The notes beneath the pieces were generated by a model. That model did no database searches. It saw nothing but the letters and a program-made list of their open reading frames with translations, and was not told the origin of the DNA. The position numbers were made by a program, and so were the translations under genes. A DNA stretch of 64,000 nt from Gemmatimonadaceae bacterium (GTDB lineage Bacteria; Gemmatimonadota; Gemmatimonadetes; Gemmatimonadales; Gemmatimonadaceae): positions 1-64,000 of the forward strand of contig JADZAN010000015.1 of assembly GCA_020852815.1 (NCBI GenBank), read 5' to 3'. Shown here one piece after another: positions 8,428-16,610 of this stretch. Numbering within the stretch: the first letter of the stretch is position 1; every line of letters begins with the position of its first letter.

Positions 8428-8432
8428 CGATC

Positions 8433-10403
8433 ATGACGCGCTCGCGGCGCGCGGCCGTCATCGCATTGGCGGCGGCCGCTGTCCTCGCCCCTTCGCTCGT
8501 GCTGTCGCAGGGAAACGGGAGGGAGAGGGGAACGTTGGTCGAGTGGCCCACCTACGGCGGCGATGCCGGTGGGATGAAGTACTCGCCGCTCGCCGACATC
8601 AACCGCGGTAATGTGGCGCGGCTCGAGCGGGCGTGGCAGTGGAAGACCGGCGACCCGGCCAATCCCCCGGCAGACTCGGGGCGGCCGGCGCGCCCGGGGA
8701 ACTTCCAGGCCACGCCGCTGATGATCAACGACACGTTGTACCTGCCGACACCGCTCAACCAGGTGGTGGCGCTCGACGCGGGCACCGGGCGCGAGCTGTG
8801 GCGCTTCGATCCAGGCGCCTATCGCGCGGGACAGCCGTCCAACGGGACGGGGCTCGTGCACCGCGGCGTCGCGCAATGGAGCGACGGCAGTGCGCGCCGG
8901 ATCTTCATCAACTCGCGCTGGCGCCTCATCGCCATCGACGCGGCCACCGGGCGCCCCATTCCATCGTTTGGCAGCAACGGGGAGATCGACCTCACGGCGC
9001 AGCTCGATCGCCCGGTGAACCGCCGGCACTACACCAACACGTCGCCACCGGTGGTGTGGGGCGATCTCGTCATCCTCGGCAATGGCGTTGGCGATCGTTT
9101 GGCCTACAAGGGCGACCCACCGGGTGACGTGCAGGCGTTCGACGTGCGCACGGGACGGCGCGTGTGGGCCTTCCGCACCGTCCCCGTATCGGGCGAGTTC
9201 GGCAACGACACGTGGCGTGACGAGTCATGGAAGTTCACCGGGCACACCAATGTCTGGGCGCCGTTCACCGTCGACTCGGCACGCGGGATCGTCTTCCTCC
9301 CGGTGGGGACGCCGAGCAACGACTGGTACGGCGGGCGCCGCAAGGGGGCGAACCTGTTCGGGGAGGCGCTGGTGGCGCTCGACGCGCGGACCGGGAAGCG
9401 CCTCTGGCACTATCAACTGGTGCATCATGGGCTTTGGGACTACGACCTCCCGGCGCCGCCTAACGTGGTGACGATCCGCCGGGGGGCGCAACGCATCGAG
9501 GCCGTGGTGGCGCCCACCAAGCAGGGGTGGGTCTTCGCCTTCGACCGTGTGACGGGGAAGCCGCTGTGGCCCATCGACGAGCGCCCGGTGGCGGCGAGCG
9601 ACGTGGCGGGTGAGGAGGCGTGGCCCACGCAGCCGGCGCCGCGACGGCCGGCGGCGTTCGCGGCGCAGGGGTTCGAGGCATCGGACGTCATCGCCTTCAC
9701 GCCGGCCGTGAAGGCCGCGGCGCTGGCCCAGCTGCAACAGTTCAGGACGGGCCCGCTGTACACGCCACCGTCGACCCGGGGGACGGTGACGATGCCGGGG
9801 GCGATCGGCGGTGCGGGGTGGGGCGGCGCCGCCTTCGACCCGGAGACGAACCTGCTCTACGTGAAGGCGACCAACGCGCCGGCGCTATGGAAGCTGGCCG
9901 AGCGTGCGGCGGCCTCGGACACCAACGACAACCGCTTCTTCACCGACCCGGCGGCGCCGTCGTTAGGCGTGACGGTGCCGGGCTTCGAGCGCGACGCGCA
10001 GGGGAACGCCGTGCCGCCGCTCCCCATCAGCAAGCCGCCGTACGGGACCATGACGGCGATCGACCTGGCGACGGGGGCGATTCGCTGGCAGGTCCCGCTG
10101 GGCGACACGCCGGCGGTGCGCAAGCACCCGGCGCTGGCCGGCGCGACGCTGCCGGCCGCGTTAGGCGTGGCCGGCTCGCCGGGACCGCTGGTGACGCGTG
10201 GCGGCCTGGTCTTCGCCTCCGGCGGCGGCAACGTGCTCTACGCCCTCGACGCCGCCACGGGGGGCGTGCGCTGGTCGCACGACCTGGGGACGATGGGATA
10301 CGCCAACCCGATGACCTACCGCACGCGCGCCGGGACGCAGTTCGTGGTGATCGCGACCGGCATGGGCGGGAACACCGCGCTGCAGGCGTTCGCGCTTCGG
10401 TAG
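8433..10403 (+). CDS. Periplasmic PQQ-dependent dehydrogenase
   Basis: A 656-residue quinoprotein with a signal peptide (LALAAAAVLAPSLVLSQ). The beta-propeller blades show the recurring quinoprotein signature: ALDAGTGRELWRFD, DVRTGRRVWAFRT, ALDARTGKRLWHYQ, AIDLATGAIRWQVP and ALDAATGGVRWSHD. Length and blade pattern fit the glucose-dehydrogenase-like group that oxidises sugars or alcohols with PQQ and passes electrons to the respiratory chain; no haem-c domain is present. ATG 8433 is chosen; an alternative GTG at 8424 overlaps the previous stop codon. No PQQ-synthesis genes are in the window, so the cofactor must come from elsewhere. Substrate unknown. Confidence 0.9.
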   Translation: MTRSRRAAVIALAAAAVLAPSLVLSQGNGRERGTLVEWPTYGGDAGGMKYSPLADINRGNVARLERAWQWKTGDPANPPADSGRPARPGNFQATPLMINDTLYLPTPLNQVVALDAGTGRELWRFDPGAYRAGQPSNGTGLVHRGVAQWSDGSARRIFINSRWRLIAIDAATGRPIPSFGSNGEIDLTAQLDRPVNRRHYTNTSPPVVWGDLVILGNGVGDRLAYKGDPPGDVQAFDVRTGRRVWAFRTVPVSGEFGNDTWRDESWKFTGHTNVWAPFTVDSARGIVFLPVGTPSNDWYGGRRKGANLFGEALVALDARTGKRLWHYQLVHHGLWDYDLPAPPNVVTIRRGAQRIEAVVAPTKQGWVFAFDRVTGKPLWPIDERPVAASDVAGEEAWPTQPAPRRPAAFAAQGFEASDVIAFTPAVKAAALAQLQQFRTGPLYTPPSTRGTVTMPGAIGGAGWGGAAFDPETNLLYVKATNAPALWKLAERAAASDTNDNRFFTDPAAPSLGVTVPGFERDAQGNAVPPLPISKPPYGTMTAIDLATGAIRWQVPLGDTPAVRKHPALAGATLPAALGVAGSPGPLVTRGGLVFASGGGNVLYALDAATGGVRWSHDLGTMGYANPMTYRTRAGTQFVVIATGMGGNTALQAFALR

Positions 10404-10490
10404 CCCTGGCACCGGCGGGAGGTGTGACACGTAGTGCATCACGCCGCCGGATGCGCGGCGCTTCCTTCATTCGGGATGACCGTGATGACC

Positions 10491-11063
10491 ATGGAGACTC
10501 TGCTCGGCGTTGCGTTAGGGCTCGGACTCGCGGCCGCGGCTGGGCTGCGCGTCTTTGTCCCCGTCTTCGGGGCGGGGCTAGCGGCGCACTTCGGCGCGCT
10601 CCCGTTGTCGCACAGCTTTGCGTGGGTAGGGTCGACGCCGGCGCTCATTGCGTTCGGCACGGCGACGGTGCTCGAGATCGGCGCGTACTACATCCCGTGG
10701 CTCGATCACGCGCTCGACGTGGTGGCGTCGCCAGCGGCAGTGGTGGCTGGCATCGTCGCCAGCGCCGCGGTGATGACCGACCTTCCGCCGTTTGTCACGT
10801 GGACCGTGGCGATCATCGGTGGTGGCGGCGCGGCCGGCCTCGTGCAGATGCTCTCCGTGGGGGCGCGCGTCAAGTCGACCGTGACGACCGGCGGGCTCGC
10901 CAATCCGATCGTCGCCACGGGTGAGACCGTGGGGGCGATCGGGATCACCGTCATCGCGATTCTCGTTCCGCTGCTGGCCCTCGCCGCTTGCGTCGTGTTC
11001 ACCTACGTTCTGGCGCGCATCCTCCGGCGGCGACGCGCGGCGCGTGCGCGCACCGTCGCCTAG
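10491..11063 (+). CDS. DUF4126 family integral membrane protein
   Basis: About 190 residues with five to six hydrophobic segments. It begins METLLGVALGLGLAAAAGLRVFVPVF, which matches the family's usual N terminus, and contains IPWLDHALDVVASPAAVVAG and VKSTVTTGGLANPIVATGE, the latter a family hallmark. It ends in an Arg-rich cytoplasmic tail. Earlier Met codons (10434, 10476) are in frame, but 10491 fits the family start. The function of DUF4126 is unknown. The gene follows the PQQ dehydrogenase and precedes a secreted protein on the same strand. Confidence 0.82.
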   Translation: METLLGVALGLGLAAAAGLRVFVPVFGAGLAAHFGALPLSHSFAWVGSTPALIAFGTATVLEIGAYYIPWLDHALDVVASPAAVVAGIVASAAVMTDLPPFVTWTVAIIGGGGAAGLVQMLSVGARVKSTVTTGGLANPIVATGETVGAIGITVIAILVPLLALAACVVFTYVLARILRRRRAARARTVA

Positions 11064-11088
11064 CGTTCACTCTCGAAACAGACTGGCC

Positions 11089-12315
11089 ATGCGCAACCTG
11101 CTTCCACTCCTGGTGCCCGCGATGTCGGCGCTGACGTTCGCGCCTGGACCAGCGCGCCTGGCCGCTCAGGCGCCGCGGCAGACCGACGCCGATCACTACA
11201 CGCGCTACGAACTCCTGGCGCCCGGGACGGGGAAGTTCAGGATCATCTATGAGGTGACCGCCACCACCGCCGGCGCAACCGCGTACTACAATCCCATCCG
11301 CAAGGGGAGCGTTGCGACTGACGAGGCGGTGTTCGACCGCATGACCGGCAAGCCGCTCCCCTTCGAGGTCGTGGGCGGCGTGGCGGCGCGCGCCGGCGGC
11401 GTGCGCGGCGCCGATTCGACGCAGGAATACATCAAGGTCTCGCTGGCGCGTCCCGTCCCGACCGACGGCGAGGGGCGCATCCGCATCGACAAGACCTATG
11501 AAGACGCGCGCAGCTACCTGGCCGGCGGCGACTCGGTGGTCTTCACCCGCCCGTTAGGCATCCGGAAGAACGCGGTCGTCCTCCCGGTCGGTTACGAGCT
11601 GGAGTCGGTGAACTACCCGTCGCAGGTGCTGCGCGAGGGTGACGGGCGCATTGCCGTCTCGTTCATCAACACCGGCGTGGGCGACGTGCCGTACATCGTG
11701 AAGGGGCGTCGCATCGCGCACGCCGGCGCCGGGCGCGCCGCGGCCGGCGAGACGGCGCGCCTGTCCGAGCGCGCCTACCAGGATCGCGAGATCGTCTACT
11801 TCCTCCAAGCGCCGGAAACGCACGCCTTCGATCTCTACCACGACTACACCGAATCGCGTCCTGGCGTGAACAAGTACCTCAACGTCGTGCGCGCCGGCAG
11901 CAAGGCGTCGCGTCCCTCGGCGCGCGTCCTCGACACCGGCGAGGAGCTCGTGGTGCGCACGCTACGCGGCGAGGCGATCACGAGGGCGAAGCTCGACATC
12001 GGCGAGACGGTGAAGCCCGAGACCGAGGTCGTGGTCATCGACTTCGCGGCGCCCGGGGCCGGCGAGTCGAAGCGCTTGCGCATCAGCGAGACCTACACCG
12101 ACCCGGCGCGTTACACGCTCAAGGGAGACACGCTGGTTTGGGACCGCGCCTTCGGGTGCCCGGCGAACGCCATGGTCCTGCCCAGTGGATGGGTATTGGC
12201 AAACTGCTCCGTGCCGGCCACCGTGAGCCGCACCGACGACGGTCGCGTGCGGCTGGACTTCGTGAACCAGCGCAACGACGAGATCGCGGTGTATCTCACG
12301 GCGGTGCGGCGTTAG
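11089..12315 (+). CDS. Secreted protein with an internal duplication, function unknown
   Basis: A 408-residue exported protein not recognised as a named family. A signal peptide ends near RLAAQA. Two homologous segments are visible: about residues 120-190 (RIDKTYEDARSYLAGGDSVV ... KNAVVLPVGYELESVN ... GRIAVSFIN) and about 330-400 (RISETYTDPARYTLKGDTLV ... ANAMVLPSGWVLANCS ... GRVRLDFVN). Each looks like a beta-rich sandwich unit. The N-terminal part (YELLAPGTGKFRIIYEVTA) is also beta-rich. Its stop codon TAG lies within a CGTTAGG motif. It ends at the large repeat field. A binding or structural periplasmic role is possible, but this is a guess. Confidence 0.7.
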   Translation: MRNLLPLLVPAMSALTFAPGPARLAAQAPRQTDADHYTRYELLAPGTGKFRIIYEVTATTAGATAYYNPIRKGSVATDEAVFDRMTGKPLPFEVVGGVAARAGGVRGADSTQEYIKVSLARPVPTDGEGRIRIDKTYEDARSYLAGGDSVVFTRPLGIRKNAVVLPVGYELESVNYPSQVLREGDGRIAVSFINTGVGDVPYIVKGRRIAHAGAGRAAAGETARLSERAYQDREIVYFLQAPETHAFDLYHDYTESRPGVNKYLNVVRAGSKASRPSARVLDTGEELVVRTLRGEAITRAKLDIGETVKPETEVVVIDFAAPGAGESKRLRISETYTDPARYTLKGDTLVWDRAFGCPANAMVLPSGWVLANCSVPATVSRTDDGRVRLDFVNQRNDEIAVYLTAVRR

Positions 12316-12526
12316 GGGCGGTGGTTGGGCGGTGTCGCGACTCCGAATGCGATAGACGCAACGGCAAGGTCTTTCAGCGCGGCACTCGCGGTAGGGCGAG
12401 ATCGAGATCTTTCACCACAGAGACGACGGAGTAGCTGTGTTGAAAGCCTAGCGGTGGTGGCCACGCCGGGTTGCCACCGCTGCTGGGATATGCGCGTCGC
12501 GTTGAGGATCAGGGCACGCTGCGGCA
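12316..12526. other. Intergenic, no gene seen
   Basis: Between the secreted protein gene and the composite repeat field. It contains a short ACGACGGAG unit reminiscent of family C near 12425 but no convincing gene. Open frames here and in the adjoining repeat field are by-products of GC-rich repeats. Confidence 0.6.
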
Positions 12527-13252
12527 CTCCTTCGTTTGCCTCCGTGTCTCCTCCGTGCGCCTCCGTGTCGAGCTTGTGACGTTGCGGTCGCGGATGCCCG
12601 AGGCAGGGATCGAGAGCGTGCCGAGAACAAATGGATCCCAGCTTTCGCTGGGAAGGTGGGCGCGGGGGCTGGGTTCGGCGCGCTGCGGGGCTGGGTTCGG
12701 CGCGCTGCGGGGCGCTTGAGGCGGCCGATCGCGAGTGTGTCGAGGACAAATGGATCCCAGCTTTCGCTGGGAAGGTGGGCGTGGGGGCTGGGTTCGGCGC
12801 GCTGTGGGGGCTGGATTCGGCGCGCTGTGGGGGCTGGGTTCGGCGCGCTGTGGGGGATGGGTTCGGCGCGCTGCGCGGCGCTCCTTCGTTTGCCTCCGTC
12901 TCTCCTCCGAGCGCCTCCGTGTCTCCTCCGTGCTACTCCGTGTCGAGGTTGTGACGTTGCGGTCACGGATGCCCGAGGCAGGGTTCGAGAGCATGCCGAG
13001 GACAAATGGATCCCAGCTTTCGCTGGGAAGGTGGGCGTGGGGGCTGGGTTCGGCGCGCTGTGGGGCGCTTGAGGCGGCCGATCGCGAGTGTGCCGAGGAC
13101 AAATGGATCCCAGCTTTCGCTGGGAAGGTGGGCGTGGGGGCTGGGTTCGGCGCGCCGCGGGGGCTGGGTTCGGCGCGCTGCGGGGTTGGGTTCGGCGCGC
13201 TGCGGGGGCTGGGTTCGGCACGCCGCGGGGCTGGGTGCGGCGCGCCGCGATG
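12527..13252. repeat. Composite nested repeat field: two about 360-base super-units
   Basis: Super-unit 1 (12527-12880) and super-unit 2 (12881-13252) each contain, in order: a CTCCTTCG start, several CTCCGTG units, a spacer GTTGCGGTCRCGGATGCCCG, and two copies of ACAAATGGATCCCAGCTTTC... hairpin modules. The hairpins CCCAGC-TTTC-GCTGGG lie at 12637-12652, 12756-12771, 13012-13027 and 13109-13124. Each hairpin is followed by one to six copies of a 22-23-base tandem unit beginning GGGCTGGGTTCGGCGCGCTG; the paired hairpins in each super-unit are linked by a GCGCTTGAGGCGGCCGATCG spacer. The field fills the gap between two convergent genes. Confidence 0.9.
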
Positions 13253-13279
13253 CCAGCCCGAGACGGCCGCGACTCTCCC

Positions 13280-14974
13280 TTACGGCACGACCTTCGTCAC
13301 CCTGAACGGATCCCGCACCGGATCGTTGGCCGGCGCCAGCTTCCGCGAGTTCTGCACCATCCGCTCCACCTCGGCCATCAGCTTGTCATTGTTCACCACC
13401 ACGCCGTCCTTGATAGTGTGCACGATCCCCTTCGTGCGGTACATCTTGCCGTCCTTGTCGAGCGTGAGGTCGCCGAAGGAGTACATGAACTTGAGGTTCG
13501 CCGCGGGGTTGCCGTCGACCAGGAGGAGGTCGGCCTTGTAGCCGGGGCGCACGAGGCCGAGCGAGGGTTCGAGCAGCGTCTGCGCCGAGTTCCAGGTTGC
13601 GGTCTTGAGCACCTCGAGGTTGTGCATGCCGGTCTCGCGCTGCAGTTGCAGCTCACGGATCGACGAGAAGCCCGGCGTCGCCCAGATGTAGTTGTCGTCG
13701 GTGCCGAACGCCACGCGCCCGCCACGCTTGTTGAACTCGTAGATCAGGTCCCCCCACAGCCGGAACGCCGTCGTCCAGTAGTACTCGTCGTCGCTCGTCC
13801 AGTCGTAGTGGAAGGCGCCGTGGAACGCCGGGTTCGGCATGTTCCAGTTCCACAGCGCCTGATGCGTGTACTTGTCCGTCCACGGAAGCGACGTCGCCCG
13901 CACCATGTCGCGGTTGGCCTCGTACACCACGCGCGTGGGAAGCATCGTCACGCCGCACTTCACGAGCGAGTCGGCCACCTCGTTCAGCAGGCGCTCCCGG
14001 TTCGTGTAGGTCCACACCTTCCCCGCTTCGCGGAAACGATCGTTCTCATTCCCGTAGTTGTAGTTGCGCGGGAAGTCCTGCGTCTTGTTGTCCAGCGCCG
14101 ACTCGGCGTAGCCGTAGTGGTGCTCGATCATCGTGATCCCCGCGCACGCCGCCTTCACCGCCTGCGTCACCGCCGTGTTGGACGGCTGCAGGTGGAACGA
14201 GGTGATCATCCCGTTCTCCTTCGCTGCCTTGGCGATCGCCGTGACCAGCTCCAGCGACCACCCTAACGGGTCCATCGAGATCACGCGGTTCCCGTTCGCC
14301 GCCATCGCCTTCACCACCTGCGGCGCCATGGCCGGGTCGTCCAGCTCGCGGCGCGAGAATCTCGTCCCGGCGCCGTAGCTCACCAGCGGGAACATCCGCG
14401 GCGCCACGATCTCATTGTTCGCGCTCTTCTTCGCCTCCGCCATGCCGTCGGCAAAGCCGCGATCGGCGGCGTTCACCATCGTTGTGACGCCCATCGCCAG
14501 CTTGAGGTAGTAGACGTACTCGATCTCCTCGGGCAGCGTACGGATGTGCGTGTGCAGGTCGATCATCCCGGGCATCACGTACTTCCCACCGGCCTCGATG
14601 ATCCGGTCGCCCGTCATCCGCTCGCCCGCACCGCGCCGCTCAGCTGCAACCGGGTCGAAGGGGACCATCTGCGTGATCATGTTCCCCTCGATCTTGATGT
14701 CGTACGGCCCGGTCGGCGGTCCACCGTGTCCGGGAATCACCATCGCGTTGCGGATCACGAGCGACTTGTACGGCCCCTCGGCCAAGTCGCCGAATTTCTT
14801 CGTGACGATCGCCGGCGCCGGCGCGGCCGCGGCCGTCGTCGTGGGGCGCTGTTGCGCCCCCGCGAGCGAGGCGAGGGATGGCGTCAGCAGCGCGGCAAGC
14901 GCCAGCGGCTGCGTGATGCGGGCTACGCGTGCAACGCGGGCATCGAGTGCAATGCGTGGAGTACGGAACGACAT
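13280..14974 (-). CDS. Secreted amidohydrolase, copy 3 (long form)
   Basis: A 564-residue exported metal-dependent hydrolase. The signal peptide spans about residues 1-42 (LALAALLTPSLASLAGAQQ). Metal motifs: GMIDLHTHI (HxH), SFHLQPS, IEHHYGY and FGTDDNYIW. The C-terminal module has LGLVRPGYKADLLLVDGNPAANL and IVHTIKDGVVVNN. It is about 100 residues longer than its neighbours, mainly between the third His and the catalytic Asp. The open frame extends to 15160, but ATG 14974 begins the signal peptide. It is divergent from the frameshifted copy at 15280. Substrate unknown; an amidase or imidase role is a family-level expectation. Confidence 0.9.
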   Translation of the reverse strand: MSFRTPRIALDARVARVARITQPLALAALLTPSLASLAGAQQRPTTTAAAAPAPAIVTKKFGDLAEGPYKSLVIRNAMVIPGHGGPPTGPYDIKIEGNMITQMVPFDPVAAERRGAGERMTGDRIIEAGGKYVMPGMIDLHTHIRTLPEEIEYVYYLKLAMGVTTMVNAADRGFADGMAEAKKSANNEIVAPRMFPLVSYGAGTRFSRRELDDPAMAPQVVKAMAANGNRVISMDPLGWSLELVTAIAKAAKENGMITSFHLQPSNTAVTQAVKAACAGITMIEHHYGYAESALDNKTQDFPRNYNYGNENDRFREAGKVWTYTNRERLLNEVADSLVKCGVTMLPTRVVYEANRDMVRATSLPWTDKYTHQALWNWNMPNPAFHGAFHYDWTSDDEYYWTTAFRLWGDLIYEFNKRGGRVAFGTDDNYIWATPGFSSIRELQLQRETGMHNLEVLKTATWNSAQTLLEPSLGLVRPGYKADLLLVDGNPAANLKFMYSFGDLTLDKDGKMYRTKGIVHTIKDGVVVNNDKLMAEVERMVQNSRKLAPANDPVRDPFRVTKVVP

Positions 14975-15190
14975 GGCGGTGTCAGATCGGGACGAATCGC
15001 GAAGGTGGCGTCCGCGAGGGACGACGACGGAAGTGGCTACGGTTCCAACGCGGGCGAGGAAGGGAGTGTTGGGGCCAACGGAATCAACGTCACTGAACGC
15101 TCTCCCATCCCGAGCCGTGGCGCGGGAAGAGAAGTGACGGAGCACCGGCGTTGGACGCAAGGACGTTCGACGTTAACGTTGCGCCCCAGA

Positions 15191-15264
15191 ATCGCCGCGC
15201 TCCAGCGGCATCGCCGCGCTCCAGCGGTATCGCCGCGCTCCGGCGGCATCGCCGCGCCTCGACG
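15191..15264. repeat. 19-base tandem repeat in a divergent promoter region
   Basis: Three near-identical 19-base units beginning ATCGCCGCGCTCCAGCGG start at 15191, 15210 and 15229, followed by a partial fourth at 15248. The array ends 16 bases before the ATG of the frameshifted amidohydrolase, in the 305-base gap between two divergent genes. No gene is seen in the rest of 14975-15279. Confidence 0.85.
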
Positions 15265-15279
15265 CCTCGCACTGTCGCC

Positions 15280-16610
15280 ATGCACACGCACTCATTCGTT
15301 CGCAATGCGCTGACTTCGGTCGCCCTCGTCGCCACGGCGTCGGTGCTGCCGGCGCGACACGCCGAGGCACAGGTCGCACCTGTCCCGCCCCCTGCACCGC
15401 CGGCGCGACCGATGCGACTCCTGACCGATCTCGCCTTCGACGGCCGCGGCGGGGTGATCACACGGCGCACGGTGACGATCGCGAACGGCCGCATCGCTGC
15501 AATCGATAGCGCATCGCCGGACGCGGGTGCGGCGGTTACGCAGGAAGCATCGGACACGGCGACGACGATCGACCTGCGCGGGTACACGGTCATGCCCGGG
15601 TGGATCGACACGCATGTCCACCTCGATTCGCACTTCGATCGCAGCGGTCGCATCGCAACCGAGACCGAGCCCGCAGCCGAGTGGGCGTTGGGGATCGCGC
15701 TCGCCGGGTGGGAGACGTTGCTCGGCGGCTTCACGACCGTGCAGACGGTCGGCGACCCGAGCGAGGGCGCGGTGCGGGACATCGTGCGCGACCACGGCTT
15801 CCGGGTCCGCGCATCCTCAGCTCGTTCGCCCCCATCGTCGGGAAGGGTGACAGCACGGGGAGCGACGAGCGGTTGCGCGCGATGGTGCGCGAGCGCAAGG
15901 AGCAGGGGGCCGACCTGGTGAAGATCTTCGCCTCCACGTCGCAGCGCGTGGGGGCGCGCCCCACGCTCACGCAGGCGCAGCTGGCGGTGCTGTGCGGGGA
16001 GGCCAGGTCGTTAGGCATGCGCACCATGGTGCACGCCTACCGATCGCAGGTGGCGGCGGCCGCACTCGCCGGCTGCACGCAGGTGGAGCACATGACCTAC
16101 GCCACGCGGGAGGAGATCGCGACGGCGGCCAAGGCGGGCGCCTATCTCAGTCCGCAGGTGGGGCTGGTCGTGCAGAACTACCTGGCCAACAAGGCGCGCT
16201 ACCTGGGCGTGGGGAACTACACGGAGGAAGGGATGGCGACGATGGGGCGCGACCAGCCACTCGACTTCGAGGTCTGCCGGTACGCAATGGCGGCACCGGG
16301 TGCACAGGTCGTCTTCTCGACCGACGCCACGGCGGGGGCCCACGGGCGCAACGCGGACGAATTCATTGGCCGCATCGAGCACTGCGCGCAGGCGCCGATG
16401 GCGGCGCTCGTGTCGGCGCAGTCGCTGGCTGCGAGGGCCATCGGCATGGGCGACCGGATCGGGACGCTCGCCGCAGGATACGACGCCGACGTCATCGCGC
16501 TGGACGGCGATCCGCGAAGCGATCCCACCGCGGTGCGGCGCGTGGTCTTCGTGATGCGGGGCGGGGTGATATACAAGTGGTCCGGGCTAGCGGCGGGGCG
16601 GCGCCGGTAG
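15280..16610 (+). pseudogene. Secreted amidohydrolase, copy 4, interrupted by a single-base frameshift
   Basis: The 5' part (ATG 15280, signal peptide ending HAEAQV, motif MPGWIDTHVHLDSH) runs in one frame to about 15800. The rest (RLPGPRILSSF..., VHAYRSQ, QVEHMTY, FSTDATAGAHGRN, GYDADVIALDGDP, VFVMRGGVIYKW) continues in another frame to 16610. Comparison with the intact paralogue at 7150 (AIDRGALPGPRLLTS) places the break near 15800-15804, where DHGF should become a Gly-x-Leu-Pro-Gly stretch; loss of one base explains it. All catalytic residues are present on either side and the downstream half shows no other damage, so this is either a recent pseudogene or a sequencing or assembly error. 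No slippery heptamer is seen, so programmed frameshifting is unlikely. The 3' end overlaps the convergent ggt gene by 24 bases. Confidence 0.85.

Noticed and set aside
12448-13221. A long minus-strand reading frame rich in Pro-Ala-Arg-Thr-Gln repeats, and overlapping plus-strand frames of Gly/Trp-rich repeats
   Set aside because: They are translations of the tandem repeat field; no start signal, no conserved domain and several frames are equally open, as expected in GC-rich repeats.
12660-13250. Possible CRISPR array
   Set aside because: The 22-23-base units are directly adjacent with no unique spacers, no leader and no cas genes nearby.
15790-15815. Programmed ribosomal frameshift in the amidohydrolase
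   Set aside because: No slippery heptamer or clear downstream structure; the paralogue is a single frame, so mutation or sequence error is simpler.
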